From positions 1 through 22,981 of the forward strand of contig JARBJD010000691.1 in NCBI GenBank assembly GCA_033064195.1: a stretch of 22,981 nucleotides of DNA, given 5' to 3'. This stretch comes from Blattamonas nauphoetae (lineage: Eukaryota > Preaxostyla > Oxymonadida). The translations under genes and the position numbers were made by a program. Shown here in pieces: positions 11,606 through 21,940 of the stretch. Below the pieces are notes generated by a model. The model was not told the DNA's origin, searched no databases, and was given only the letters and a program-made list of their open reading frames with translations. Position 1 is the first letter of the stretch. Every line of letters starts with the position of its first letter.

Positions 11606-12207
11606 GATTCCCCTGTGCGGATCTTACGATAATAGCGATTTCGATCATACCCTTTGATTCATAACCCACTCAAGAGCTATATTTTCGGATTTCTTCATGA
11701 GTGAACAGTGTGGAATTTCGATCAAATCCTTCTGAAAGATTCTTCGAAAAATTGAAGGTCATATTCGACCCTCTGGTCATTCTCTGGTGTGTTCCAGTAT
11801 AATCATCCAATTCAAAACCGACTGTTGTTGTGTTTGTCATTTCCAAAGAGCGCAGTGCTTGTAAACAACTTTACTCCCGCCTTTCAGAGAAAAACATGAA
11901 CGCGACTTCGATCAAGCGGTATTCAAGGAGCAACAAAGATGACAACGTATCCAAGTGCGAGTCACGCTGTAGACAACAGATCATACTACCGTCTGTTTTG
12001 AATTGGATGATTATGCCAAAGAATCCCAGAGAATGACTAGAGGGTCGAATATGACCTTCAATTTTTCGAAGAATCTTTCAGAAGGATTTGATCGAAATTC
12101 CACACTGTTCACTCATGAAGAAATCCGAAAATATAGCTCTTGAGTGGGTTATGAATCAAAGGGTATGATCGAAATCGCTATTATCGTAAGATCCGCACAG
12201 GGGAATC
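11606..12207. promoter_or_regulatory. Shared divergent upstream region of B1 and B2
   Basis: The two start codons face away from each other 602 bp apart. The first 212 bp upstream of each gene are almost identical mirror images. Any promoter for one gene is therefore present for the other, making a symmetrical bidirectional arrangement. I recognise no specific promoter element. The short open frames here (for example 11830-12036) cross the arm/spacer border and look non-coding. Confidence 0.5.
11819..11994. other. Central spacer of the palindrome
   Basis: These 176 bp separate the arms and show no convincing self-complementarity. Only a weak GT-rich similarity continues for about 20 bp past the left arm. 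A spacer this short would let the arms pair, which bears on stability and on gene conversion between B1 and B2. Confidence 0.85.
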
Positions 12208-13641
12208 ATGATTCTTTTTTGGGTTGTCCACCTTCTCCATTGTGTGGTTCAAACCTCCGAGCCAGCATTATTCTCCACTCTCCTTCGGACGTCCAAAAAT
12301 CCGAATGCCAAAACAATGGATGTTTCACTCACCCTCGACAACGCGAGAACATGCATGTTGGATACCACAAACCTCCACTCGATGAATATGCGTGTATGTG
12401 GAGCAGAACACAGCAATACACTGTCATTTCTACGAGAACGCCCAAACGATTTCCTCTTTGGCATCGAAAACACAACGCTCTCCCTGGAAAGCCTCTCGTT
12501 TGATGGAAGGAACAGTAAAATCTGTCAAGGAACAACAGACACGTTTTGTTCGCTCTCAAACTGCGTTGTGGACGACTGCGGTCATCATGCAGTTTTCGAA
12601 TCTGACGGGTGGCTCTCAGCCATTTCGAGCAAGTTCACTCTCCCGATTGGAATGACCTCTCATGGACTTGTTCACAGCCCCTCGGAAACGTGTCATTTTG
12701 TGCTGTCGGGGAGCATATTCCAGGACTGGCGAACGACCGAACGAACAAGTCTGACAGGAACAGCCTTTGAGCAGCTCGACCTCTCGTTCAGCCAATTTTT
12801 GAATGTTTCCCAAACACACAGCGCCTTCCTTCAGCCTCTCCATCGCACTTTTCAGAGCACGTCGATTGTTGGCTGTGACGTGCGTGAAGTGGAGAACGAC
12901 CTCTATGGAAGCCTCAGCCGGGATATGAACAACCACAATTTGATCCACGCCGCCAACACCACATTCTCTCGCAATTTCCATTCCGAACTCAACGCATACA
13001 CCACAACATACACCACAACCCAAGTCACAAGCATCACCCTCCAAACCTCGTTCTCCGACTGCCTCTTCCTTGGATGCAAGTCCACCACGCATGGTGCAGG
13101 AATTTCTCACGTCTCAACATCGTCATTATCTGTCTCCAACTGCAGATTCGAAGGATGCCGAGCAGAGCCATCCCAAAGGAACACTTATGGCGGAGGGATT
13201 GCTTTTGAGTCGACTTCGGAAAGCGCAGTCAGGGTTGATATTTCCGGCACAACATTTGTTTCCTGCTATGCTCACACTGGAAGTGGCATTTCTGTTCGGC
13301 ATCAAGCAGATAAACTGACGATCACAGCGGAACTGACGAATTGTCATTTTGAAGCACTCTCTAGTGTCCGTCAATGCGCCTGCTTCTACATCTATTCTGT
13401 TTTCAATCCCTCGATCACAAACACTGTCCTCCAAGACTGTTCAATCGGTATCGATGAGGCTGGTGGAAGATTTCAATATATGGATGGAAAACTCACGATA
13501 GACAGTGTATCCTTCCTCAATCTTCATGCAGACGGGAATTCTGCCTTAGCCGTCGATCATCATTATGGAACATCAGTCGTAAAGAATATTCGAATTGCTG
13601 GCTGCACAACAAACAACAACTCACCGTTCGTTGTTGGTAGT

Positions 13642-13649
13642 GGCATTAC
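13642..13649 (+). repeat. Target-site duplication, left (GGCATTAC)
   Basis: The eight bases GGCATTAC sit directly before the element and recur directly after it at 14171-14178. Keeping one copy and removing the insert leaves GGTAGTGGCATTACTCAAAC, which is in frame and aligns with the uninterrupted B1 sequence (VVGSTVNQTQ). An 8-bp duplication is the hallmark of hAT transposition. Confidence 0.9.
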
Positions 13650-14170
13650 CAGGCATCTGAGTAGTCCCATCAAAATAGGTAAAACTGGGATCAATTGATG
13701 TCAGTGCCTAAATTTGGACTGAGATCAAATTTCAACTCTTTTCCTTTGAGATTTTCTCATTATCACTTCATTAATCATGTTCAATTCACTTCTTGTTTTC
13801 ACATAATGCTCTTCAATATTTCAGACAGCTCTTATTTCCCAAAAACACGCACGATCACAATCACCAACACTTCTTTTTTCGATGTATTCCCTTCATTGAC
13901 TTTAGTCAGTGAGAAAAAACCATCAAAGAAGACATAATAACGCATTATCGACTTGGTTTTATAATTATTGTTGTAGAACAAACTGAAACAGCAGCACCCA
14001 AAGTTTGCATTTTCATGATCTATGAAGTGACCATTTTCCTTTTTACTTTTTTTTCCATTCAAATATCATATATAAGAAGACTTTTTTGAAATGAAAGAAA
14101 CGAAATGGTATTGTAGGTATTTAGTGGGATCAGATCCGACTGGGATCACTGGGATCAAATCAGAAGCCTG
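13650..14170 (+). mobile_element. Non-autonomous hAT-like MITE, 521 bp
   Basis: The element starts CAGGCATCTGA and its other end, reverse-complemented, is CAGGCTTCTGA: 10 of 11 positions match, with weaker similarity inward around TCCCA. It is flanked by the 8-bp duplication GGCATTAC. CAGG-type ends plus 8-bp duplications define the hAT superfamily. The inside is much more AT-rich than the gene and has no transposase, so it needs a helper element. TGGGATCA occurs at 13686-13693, 14125-14132, 14141-14148 and 14150-14157, near both ends, like the subterminal motifs bound by hAT transposases. It is absent from the matching site in B1. Confidence 0.88.
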
Positions 14171-14178
14171 GGCATTAC
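14171..14178 (+). repeat. Target-site duplication, right (GGCATTAC)
   Basis: This is the second copy of the 8-bp duplication flanking the hAT-like element. The B2 frame resumes here as GITQTGPGTFKFENC, matching the B1 protein. Confidence 0.9.
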
Positions 14179-15904
14179 TCAAACAGGGCCTGGCACGTTC
14201 AAGTTCGAAAACTGCTTTTTCGAAGGAAACAAGGAAATGACTGAACGCATCACTGGAGGAAGCGATCTCACTATCAACGGACAGAGTCCTTATGCCAGCA
14301 AAGACATCTTTGAGAACTGTTGGACATCATCTGGTCAGCCATCTCTCACTGTCTACAAGGTGCCAAAACATGATTGGATTGTGACGAACGAGGTGATTCA
14401 TGTGTCATATGCGACGGGGGAAAACAAGCTGTTCTGCTGGGTGCCTGGGAGTGCGTGCAAGACGATGACAGACGTGATTGGGATCAGATTGGGGCCGTGG
14501 TATATTGGGAAGATTGCGATGGACGAGGGCGAATATCGCGAAACGAAGCTGGGGATGAAGAACCAGACGTTGGGTGTGGAGGGAAGTGGGAAGACGAAGA
14601 CGACGATGATTGATGGAGGATCATCTGAAACACTCTTCACCATCACGACAGGACAGCTGACAGCATCGAAAATCCAGTTCGTTCCATCCGCTTCGTCGCA
14701 CCTGATCACGCTGAGTGCGGAAGGGACAGTTTTGGTGAGTGACAGTTCGATTTCGACAGTGGAGACGAACGTGAAGCTGTCGAAAGCTGTGTTCTCAGTG
14801 TCAGCTGGAACTCTGAGTTTGACTGGAGTTGACTGCTCGTCGCTTTCGTTCACCGACACAACCGTCCTTTTCCTCTTCTCCTCTCTCACCCGCTCTCTGA
14901 CGCTGACGAACAGCTCGTTCTCATCGATCTCGTCTGATGGAAGTGGGTCTTGCATTTGCTCGACCATCACGACTGGTCAATCCGTGTCGATTGGGGAAGA
15001 GGGAGGCTCAGACTCGTTCTCGTCGTGTTCGTCTGTTGGAGATGGTGGCGCATTGAACGTGAAGCTGATGGACACAGGATCACTCAGGATCGTATCCACT
15101 CACTTCTCGGAATGCTCGTCGGATGGGGTTGGAGGAGGAGTGTTTGTGGAATTGGACTCGACGACGAGTCAGACAGCTTGGACGCTGGATTTGAGTGGCG
15201 CTTCTTTCGGAACAGACATCGCAAAGAACACAGCCACGAAAGGACAGAACCTGTTCCTTTCTGGGAAGTACTTTGAGACAGTTGTGACATCAAACACCTT
15301 CCCAGCGGTGAGTGGATCGGAAGGAGGGGACATGTGGGGTGAGGACTCGAACAGCACCGTGTCATCGTCGCTGCTGGTGTACCTTGTTCCGATCTCGAAC
15401 ACGGCGATTGTTGGAGGATCGTATGCCGTTGATATTAAGCACTGTGGACACTTTGGAGTTGGATGTGTGTCGATCCAGAAAGCTTTGAATCATGTGAAGA
15501 CATCTGGATCTTCCTCTCTCGTTCTCTCCTTCGAGTCTGGAGCAACTCTGAGTGAATCATTCTCCTTCGAAACATCTCAAACTGTGAGCTTCGAATCAGC
15601 CTCAGAATCGCCTCAGACGATCACCGTTGAGGCTCAGGGAAGGTTTTCTGTTTCTTCAGGCACGCTCTCTCTGAACACTCTCTCGTTCACAACAACTGTG
15701 TCATTGTTCTCGTCGTCATTGATCTCACTGAATGGAGGATCATTGTCTGTGACGAAATGCACATTCACTGGATTCAGCTCGTCAGAGTCTGGAGCAGTTG
15801 TGAGTGGATCACTGAGCTCCTCATCGTCTCTGGTGGTGTCTGGATCATCTTTCATGTCGTGCGGATCATCAAAGAATGGAGGAGCGATTGCCGTTGAATG
15901 TGAT

Positions 15905-16467
15905 GCCAAAACTCCATCCTCATCGCTTGTGATCAAAGCGTCGTTCAGCTCGTGTTCGTGTGGAGATCAACAGAATGGAGATTGGGTTTATGTTTCTGGA
16001 AGAGAGTTATCGAAACTGATTGTTCCCTCGAACTGGGAAACGACAACATCTGGACTGACGCAGCCAGGCGACTCTTCGAAAGTTTGGGGAGTGGACAATT
16101 CGCCTTCTGGATCGTCACTGGCATCGTCGACTCTTCTTGTTTATCTGATTGATCATTCAAGTGGATCGATCTTCACGAGCAGTTCTTTGGGATCGGAAGT
16201 GATTGGATGTGGAGAATCGTCGACGCCATGCAAAACACTCTCGACGTCATTCTCTCATCTGTCGTCAGCTCCATCAAACACTCTGACTGTGACCGACTCA
16301 TCGACGCTTGACTTCACTCTGACCTCCAGCTTGCCTGCCCTGACGATCACTGGAATGTCGTCTCCCTTGAAACCACTCTCTGTGACGTCACCAGGCCGAT
16401 TCTCTGTTCCTTCGAACGAACTCTCTCTCGCTCATCTCGCGATCAGCCCTTCAACCAGTCCTTTCTC
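15905..16467 (+). repeat. Single B2 counterpart of the duplicated B1 module
   Basis: This encodes the same SFSSCSCG...CGESSTPCKTL...LAISPS block that B1 carries twice. Some residues (TQPGDSSKVWGVDNSP) match B1's module copy 2 better than copy 1 (TQPTDSSKLWGVDSSP), although by position in the gene it aligns with copy 1. This points to exchange between modules. Confidence 0.8.
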
Positions 16468-19400
16468 GTTGTCCCTCTTCACAATCACTGGCTCTGGATC
16501 GTTGTTGATCACTTCCTGCACCATTTCTGGCTTCAGCTCGTCCTCGTCATCAAAAGTCTTGTCTGGAACAATTGGGACAGGACAAACGATTTCGATCGTT
16601 GACACGCTGTTCGAGAGCTGCTCAGCGACTTCAGCATCCGGAATTGTGGAATTATCGGTTGATGGAACAGGAGAGGTGAAGATTGAAGGATCGAGTGGAT
16701 TTGAGAAATGCACAATGAGTGAGAATGGTCATCTTCTTGTGATTGTTTGCTCCGATCTAGCAGCATTTGTGTCGAAGAATGAACTTCCTGCACTGAAACC
16801 ATCTCAGCCGACAGACCGAATCTTCAACACAATTGAAAAGGAGATGTTTTGGGGGAAAGAAGGGAATGGGAAGGAATGCTCTCTGTTATTCGTCTGGTTT
16901 GCTCACACGACTGGCGATCTCCATGTCCACTCGGATGGAGAAGATGATGGCCGATGTGGAGATTTCGTTCTTCCGTGTTCGTCGTTATCTCATTCGATGG
17001 GTCAGAAGAAGAATGGGATTGTTGTGATTGACTCTGAAATGATGCAGTCGACGCTGTTGACATCGTCAGCATCAACGTGGACATTGAAAGGGGGTAAGTC
17101 GAATGTGTTGAGGATCTCGGAGGCAGGAGGGATTGAAGTGAACGAGAGCCAGACGGATCTGACGCTTTCGTCAATTCAGTTTGTGACGGGATCAGTTGGA
17201 AGTCGAACATCGCCGATGCTGTGTGTGAGTGATGGAAAACTGACGTTGATCTCTTGCTGGTTTGGGGATGGTGAGTCAGATTTGAGTTTGCCAGTGTGCT
17301 CTGTGGAAGGGGGAGTTGTTACTGTCACGTCGTGCTCATTCACTTCTTTCGCACTCTTGAACTCTCCCCTCATCGATCATCAGAATGGAGAACTGAACCT
17401 GAAGTCGAGCTCTTTTTCGAACATCCACCGTTCGGAAGGAAGTGGAAGCTGTCTTCACTCCGCGCTGGATGGAGACATGAAGCTTGAAGTGGATGATGTG
17501 TGGATGGATGATGTGAGTGTGTCGAATGGAAAGGGGGATGGCTTCTTCATCTCGTTCCCAACCTCTCTCTCCTCCACTGTGGCTTCGTTCACTCTCACCA
17601 ATCTGCACTTCGCGTCATCTCCGAGCAAACCCTCCAACTCAAACCGGCATTTCTTGTTCTTGACTGGATTCAACTTGTCGTCGTGGATTGGCGTTGGTGA
17701 TTCTCGCTTCTCTGGATCGTTTGAAGGAAAGGATGTGGAAACTGAATGGCTGTGGACAGAAGACGAACATGCAGAGATTGGATTGTCAGCGTCGCTTCTG
17801 TTCTATCTGACAGAGCACATTGGCCCAGTTGGAGTTGACGAGAGCGGGTATGACATTGCGAAGTGTGGATATCAGTCAGTTTGGTGTCCCACTCTTCCTT
17901 CTGCCCTCGCGAAGCTTCCCTCGTCTGGATCGTCGACTGTGGTTGTTCAGGTGCGAGTTGAGATCAACACAACAATCGACTTCTCATCCTCAACCGTCCT
18001 TTCTGGAAGAACAGCGACGTCACAACTTGTCGTTGGAGAAGATTCACACTTCGAAGTCCAGACGGTCAATGTGAATGTTGAAGTCTCAACACTCGTCGTC
18101 TCTCTTCCCTCAGAACTGTCGTCGTCGTGTTTGTTCATCACCACTGAAGGCTCTCTCACCTTAACAACAGTCTCCTTCGTGTCATCCGATCCAACGAATG
18201 TGTTCTCGTCCCAGCTGATCAACTCCGCTGCTCCTCTCTCCCTGACGAACGTGAATATCTCTTCTGCGTCTCTTTCGGGCAATGCTCTGATCGAGTTGTG
18301 GAGTGATGTTGTGGTGGATGGATGCCATTTCACGTCGATTTCTCGCTCGACAGGGTTGGGAAGTGTGATTGAGGCGAACATCTCCGAAACAACTGAAATG
18401 AAAGTGACTGACTCGACATTCGAGGATTGTTTTTGTGGCTCGACAGTGAATTGGATTGTGCTGAAAGGGCTGAACACTGCGACGAAGACGCACTCGTCGT
18501 GGGAGGGCTCCTTCTCTCTCTCGTCGCCCCGAAGTGGTGTGATGGTGGATTCGGATGAGCACGAACCGTTCTCGTTGATCTTCGTTCTGTATCCGCGTGG
18601 AGCGTCTCTGGTTGTGAGCTCGTCTTCGGGGATTGATCATCGTCTGTGTGGAAATGAGTCTGTGCCGTGCGAAACAATCGCTGGAAGTGCTTCTGAAAGT
18701 GGTGAAAGATCTTTCAGTGTGCGTGGATCGTGTCTGATGGGTGGAGAGTTGATGATTGAGACTGAGGGATTGACAATCGAAGGACTGAACTCGAATGTGG
18801 GGACGTTGTGGATGGAGGGGCGAAGCCGAATTGTTCAGAACATGGCGGACTATCCGAAGCCAGTGACGCTTCGGCATGTTTGTGTGGATGTGAGCTCGAG
18901 CACATTGGACTCGGAATCGTCGATCCTTCATTTGTGGAGTGGGACTCTGGATGTGTCGTCTTGCTCTTTCAAAAGCTCGAAAGCAGTCGGAACGAGACTG
19001 GTTTGGATGACGAAGGGAACACTGAAACTTCACACGATTTCGCTCTCGTCGCTCACATTCTCAACGACGCCGATTGTGCTCTCGTCTTTGACAGAAGCGA
19101 CACTCGATCATGTGACAATCTCAGACTGCTCAGCAACGAGCATCATCAGCGGCACGTCGCTTCCCTCGCTCACTCTCCGAACAGCTGTTGTTGAGCGAGT
19201 TCAGACACCACAACCCAACTTCGATGTTTCGAATGCGAGCAAAGTGGAAGGTCTTTGCCATTGGACAGGTGGAGTGATTGAGCTGACTGGATGCACATGC
19301 ACAGTGGAAGGAAGTCGTTTGACCGATCTGTCGGAAGGAGGGTTTCGTGTGGATGGAGGGAGTGTTGAGATTCACTCGAGCACGTTCGAAGAGTCTCACG

Positions 19401-19934
19401 ACGAGTCTCTGTTCTTCCCGTCGGCGCATCGGAACATTGTGTGCATGAATGAGGGAAGGGTGAGCATCAACAGTCCAAATGGAGGAGATGGAAGTCCGGG
19501 CCTGCCTTCGCTGTGGATGGACTCGTCGAACTGCACGCTGACGAAGAACTCGCAGCCGATCACCGCTCCGCTGTTCATCCCCACTCTGGACACAGCCAAA
19601 TCGACCTCCACGAAAACCAAGAAGATGATGAAGCTGACGCTGATTGGAACGCTGCTGATGCCGTGTGATCTGCACCTGGAAGTGTTCTCAGTGGAGGCGA
19701 ACAAGGCGGAGACAGGTGCCGTGCAATCACTGGATCTGAGTTCGATTGGGATGGACTGGACTGAAACGTCGGTGACAGTTGAGCTGAACGAGACAGCAGA
19801 TTTCCCGAATTTGAAGAGAGAACACGAATGGCATGGTCGACTGGCGTTTGGATTGGGGACAGACCGAACATCGTGGATGAGAGTGAAACTGAGTGTGTCG
19901 GATGAACGAAAAGCACAAGCGAAGGCAGCGATGA

Positions 19935-20002
19935 AATGGCTGATTCCTCTGATTGCAGGACTCGCTGCCCTCCTCATCTTCTTCCTGATCCTTCTTGTTC
20001 CT
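19935..20002 (+). other. Transmembrane helix of B2
   Basis: This is the same hydrophobic helix as in B1 (MKWLIPLIAGLAALL, then Phe, Leu and Ile). Directly after it the frame shifts relative to B1, so the unspliced reading continues into an unrelated Arg/Ser-rich tail and stops at 20119. The RKRKKNKEQ tail is in another frame immediately downstream. Confidence 0.85.
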
Positions 20003-20284
20003 GCTTCCGGAAGCGAAAGAAGAACAAAGAACAGAAGAAGACGAAGCTGTCTGAAATGGGAGAGATCAACCAGCCGATGGATGACATTGTCAAGAACGAC
20101 GATCCTTCGATGGAGATGACAGATCGCCTCCACCACTTCTCCTTCGACACGCCGACCGAACCGAACAAGACAGCCGAGGATGCACCCAATACTAAACACT
20201 CCAGCCTTCCCGACCTCCCATCAGAGCGAGTGGAAGACTTTGCCGAAAAGAAAACAAACACCACAGTGATCGCTCGAGGACCTG

Positions 20285-20830
20285 ATGGAAAGGAAGTGCA
20301 CATTGCACAAACGAAAGACACTCTGTACAACCGACTGCATGGCCCACAACCCGACGAGCAGCTGAACCGTCCTCAGATGCGTGTTCAGCTGGTGGCCGCT
20401 CTGACCGCTGTTCACAAACACTCTCCTTCGGCTGAGCTGCTGACGCGTCTGAACCCACATGTTGTTTTCGACTCGGCGGGTGTTGTCTGTCTGCAAGTCA
20501 ACCAACACCCGCAGCCCCAAGCTTCCGACAGAGGAAACCAGTCGAAACGGGAAGAGGAATTCGACCGATGGAAGGCACCAGAAGTGGCGAACGGGGAAGT
20601 GAAAGTGGATCACCAGCAAGCAGCGGTGTTCAGTCTGGGTCTTCTGTTTTGGGAGATCGAGACGGAATGGTTCCTTTCGAGAGCTGGATGCAGTGAACGC
20701 ACAACGCCAGCTGGGAACAGGGCAGCTTCCTCCGATGGACAGGATCACGTCCGAATCGCTTGTTGAGATGATCGAGCAGTGTCTGGATTTGGAGGCTGAA
20801 AACAGACCGACCTTGGCCGAACTGGAAAGA
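20285..20830 (+). other. Kinase C-lobe remnant (pseudokinase) of B2
   Basis: It has the same layout as in B1: TLYNRLHG, an alpha-E-like helix, a catalytic-loop position reading LTRLNPHVVFDSAG without HRD, KAPEV at about 20573-20587, and FSLGLLFWEIET. After about 20664 the frame moves twice relative to B1, and the subdomain XI part (NRPTLAEL) lies in another frame. Confidence 0.75.
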
Positions 20831-20916
20831 TGCTGAATCCGCCTTCACTTCACCAACCCTCCCAGCCACTCTCTCTGAAGCCAGTTCCACTTGTCAACAA
20901 GGCCAGCTATTCATGA

Positions 20917-21840
20917 GACCGCTAAAACAGCGAACCAACGCCATCACATGCATCAGCTTCAATCTCCTCCTTCACTCACAACATGGATCATTCTTTCTCA
21001 CATCACAAACATAGCCACGTCACAGAAACTGGACGACAATCGGACAGACGAACCATCTCGCCCAGCCATCATCATTCTCACAGCACCCGCCACATCATCA
21101 CTCGGATGTGCTGCCACGTCACGCAGGAGAGTTTCCTGAACCACGTCACAGCTGTCGAGTGTTCGGAAAGAAGAGTTGACATCCGATCATTAGATTGATG
21201 TCACCGTTGTCCCACTTCATCCACAAACTTACACAACACATTCCTCTCCGAACACTCATCCAGCCTGTCTTTCTTCGACGAATCACTCGATTCTTCTGTC
21301 TTTTCGCAGCGTTCTCTGCATCTCGTGCCACCCTCACGTCATCACTCACGTCACTCCTTCTGCCTTACTCTGGCACAAACAGCTATTGATGTTCGCCAGT
21401 TCGGACTCTCCCATCACATTCGGCGTGATTTCAGGGATAGCCGTGCACTCTCGACTCGTTGTTGAGATTCTTAATTTTCCTTCTTTCTTTTCGACTCTTC
21501 CTTCTCAGCTCAGTCTTTCTATATTTCTGTCTTTCTTTGAGCCGTCTTGATTCTCTTCTCGAGGCATGTTTCTCACGACACGAAACATCTGATTCTCTGC
21601 TCGACACAGGGGTCCAGTTCTCATTTTGTCAATGAAACAGCCGATTCTTTGCCAATCGGAAGCGCGGATGCTTCCTCACGCATGTCATTCACTTCCCATC
21701 TCACCAATCTCTCATCGAGAGTTGAGCAAACACCTTGATTTGTGATGAGGGATTCCCGCAAGAAGCTATCACATCATTCTGCTCTTTGCATCACTTCACC
21801 TTAGTTTTCTTGGACCACTGTATCACAAATACTTCTCTGA
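20917..21840. other. Non-coding 3' flank of B2 inside the right arm
   Basis: This is the mirror of 1278-2204, roughly 95% identical in a sampled 60-bp stretch with scattered small indels. Only short open frames are present, and they differ between arms. It contains five CACGTCA motifs. No RNA gene or transposon is visible. Confidence 0.6.
21016..21353 (-). promoter_or_regulatory. Cluster of five CACGTCA heptamers (right)
   Basis: CACGTCA occurs at 21016-21022, 21115-21121, 21142-21148, 21335-21341 and 21347-21353, the mirror images of the left-arm TGACGTG sites. The counterpart of left site 1342 has mutated to CACATCA. Function is unknown; bZIP-type binding is a guess from the motif alone. 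Confidence 0.35.
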
Positions 21841-21940
21841 CAAAATATCGGCTCCTCCAGAATTCCAGTCGTGTTTCGGAAATAGTCGAAGCAAGTTGAG
21901 ACGAGAATGAAAAAGCTCGAAAAGAAACGGTGAAATGTTC

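Larger units (their letters stand above)
1278..11818 (+). repeat. Left arm of giant inverted repeat
   Basis: The reverse complement of this segment matches 11995-21840. The outer end is sharp: homology runs through the TCAGAGAGG/TCTCTGA block at 1278-1286 (right arm up to 21840) and stops immediately outside it. The inner end is at 11811-11818 (TTCAAAAC), paired with 11995-12002. From the inner end to B1's start codon the coordinates pair with a constant sum of 23813, so there is no indel there. This arm is about 10.54 kb, against 9.85 kb for the right arm. The difference is explained mainly by an extra 1.23-kb segment here and a 529-bp insertion in the right arm. Confidence 0.97.
12208..20916 (+). 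pseudogene. Gene B2: giant beta-helix surface protein, right copy, interrupted by a transposon
   Basis: B2 is the mirror copy of B1, with the same start and signal peptide at 12208 and the TGA at 20914-20916 that matches B1's stop. Coding runs 12208-13649, resumes after the insertion at about 14179 and stays open to 20119, covering six CG...PC header modules and the membrane helix at about 19935-20002. A hAT-like element at 13650-14170 breaks the frame and introduces a stop at 13696-13698. Relative to B1 there are two extra C residues near 20001 and 20007, just after the helix, and missing bases near 20664, 20675 and 20827 in the kinase remnant. The frame for the basic tail and kinase front (about 20010-20660) is otherwise well preserved. 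Unless the element is removed at RNA level, this copy should give only a truncated secreted N-terminal piece. Confidence 0.85.
11995..21840 (-). repeat. Right arm of giant inverted repeat
   Basis: This is the inverted partner of 1278-11818. Identity is patchy. It is essentially perfect for about 1 kb next to the centre and in the coding stretch around 17330-18420. It is clearly lower at about 13220-14560 and 16590-17300, and roughly 95% in a sampled part of the outer non-coding flank. The arm contains gene B2, a transposon insertion absent from the left arm, and a 3' flank with CACGTCA motifs. Substitutions and a kilobase-scale difference between arms show that the right arm is not simply the left arm read twice. 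Confidence 0.97.

Noticed and set aside
11830-12036. A 68-codon open frame across the palindrome spacer
   Set aside because: It begins in the unique spacer and runs into the arm on the strand of B2's upstream region. It has no recognisable feature and is likely chance.
13695-13937. An open frame of 80 codons inside the hAT-like element
   Set aside because: It is short, of AT-rich low-complexity composition, and has no transposase feature. The element looks non-autonomous.
13679-14124. The B2 interruption as a spliced intron (GTAAAACT donor near 13679, TAG acceptors near 14116 and 14124)
   Set aside because: None of the donor/acceptor pairs tried restores the B2 frame, and terminal inverted repeats plus an 8-bp duplication explain the insert fully.
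12208-20916. Bacterial autotransporter or chlamydial Pmp-like origin of the beta-helix genes
   Set aside because: The GGA.I and SF..C motifs look similar, but there is no C-terminal beta-barrel. A eukaryote-type membrane helix and kinase remnant follow instead, and the neighbour has introns.
1278-21840. The palindrome as a pure fold-back read artefact
   Set aside because: The arms differ by a transposon, a 1.2-kb module and blocks of heavy substitution, which one molecule read twice cannot produce. A mis-join of two real loci remains possible and is listed as a check.
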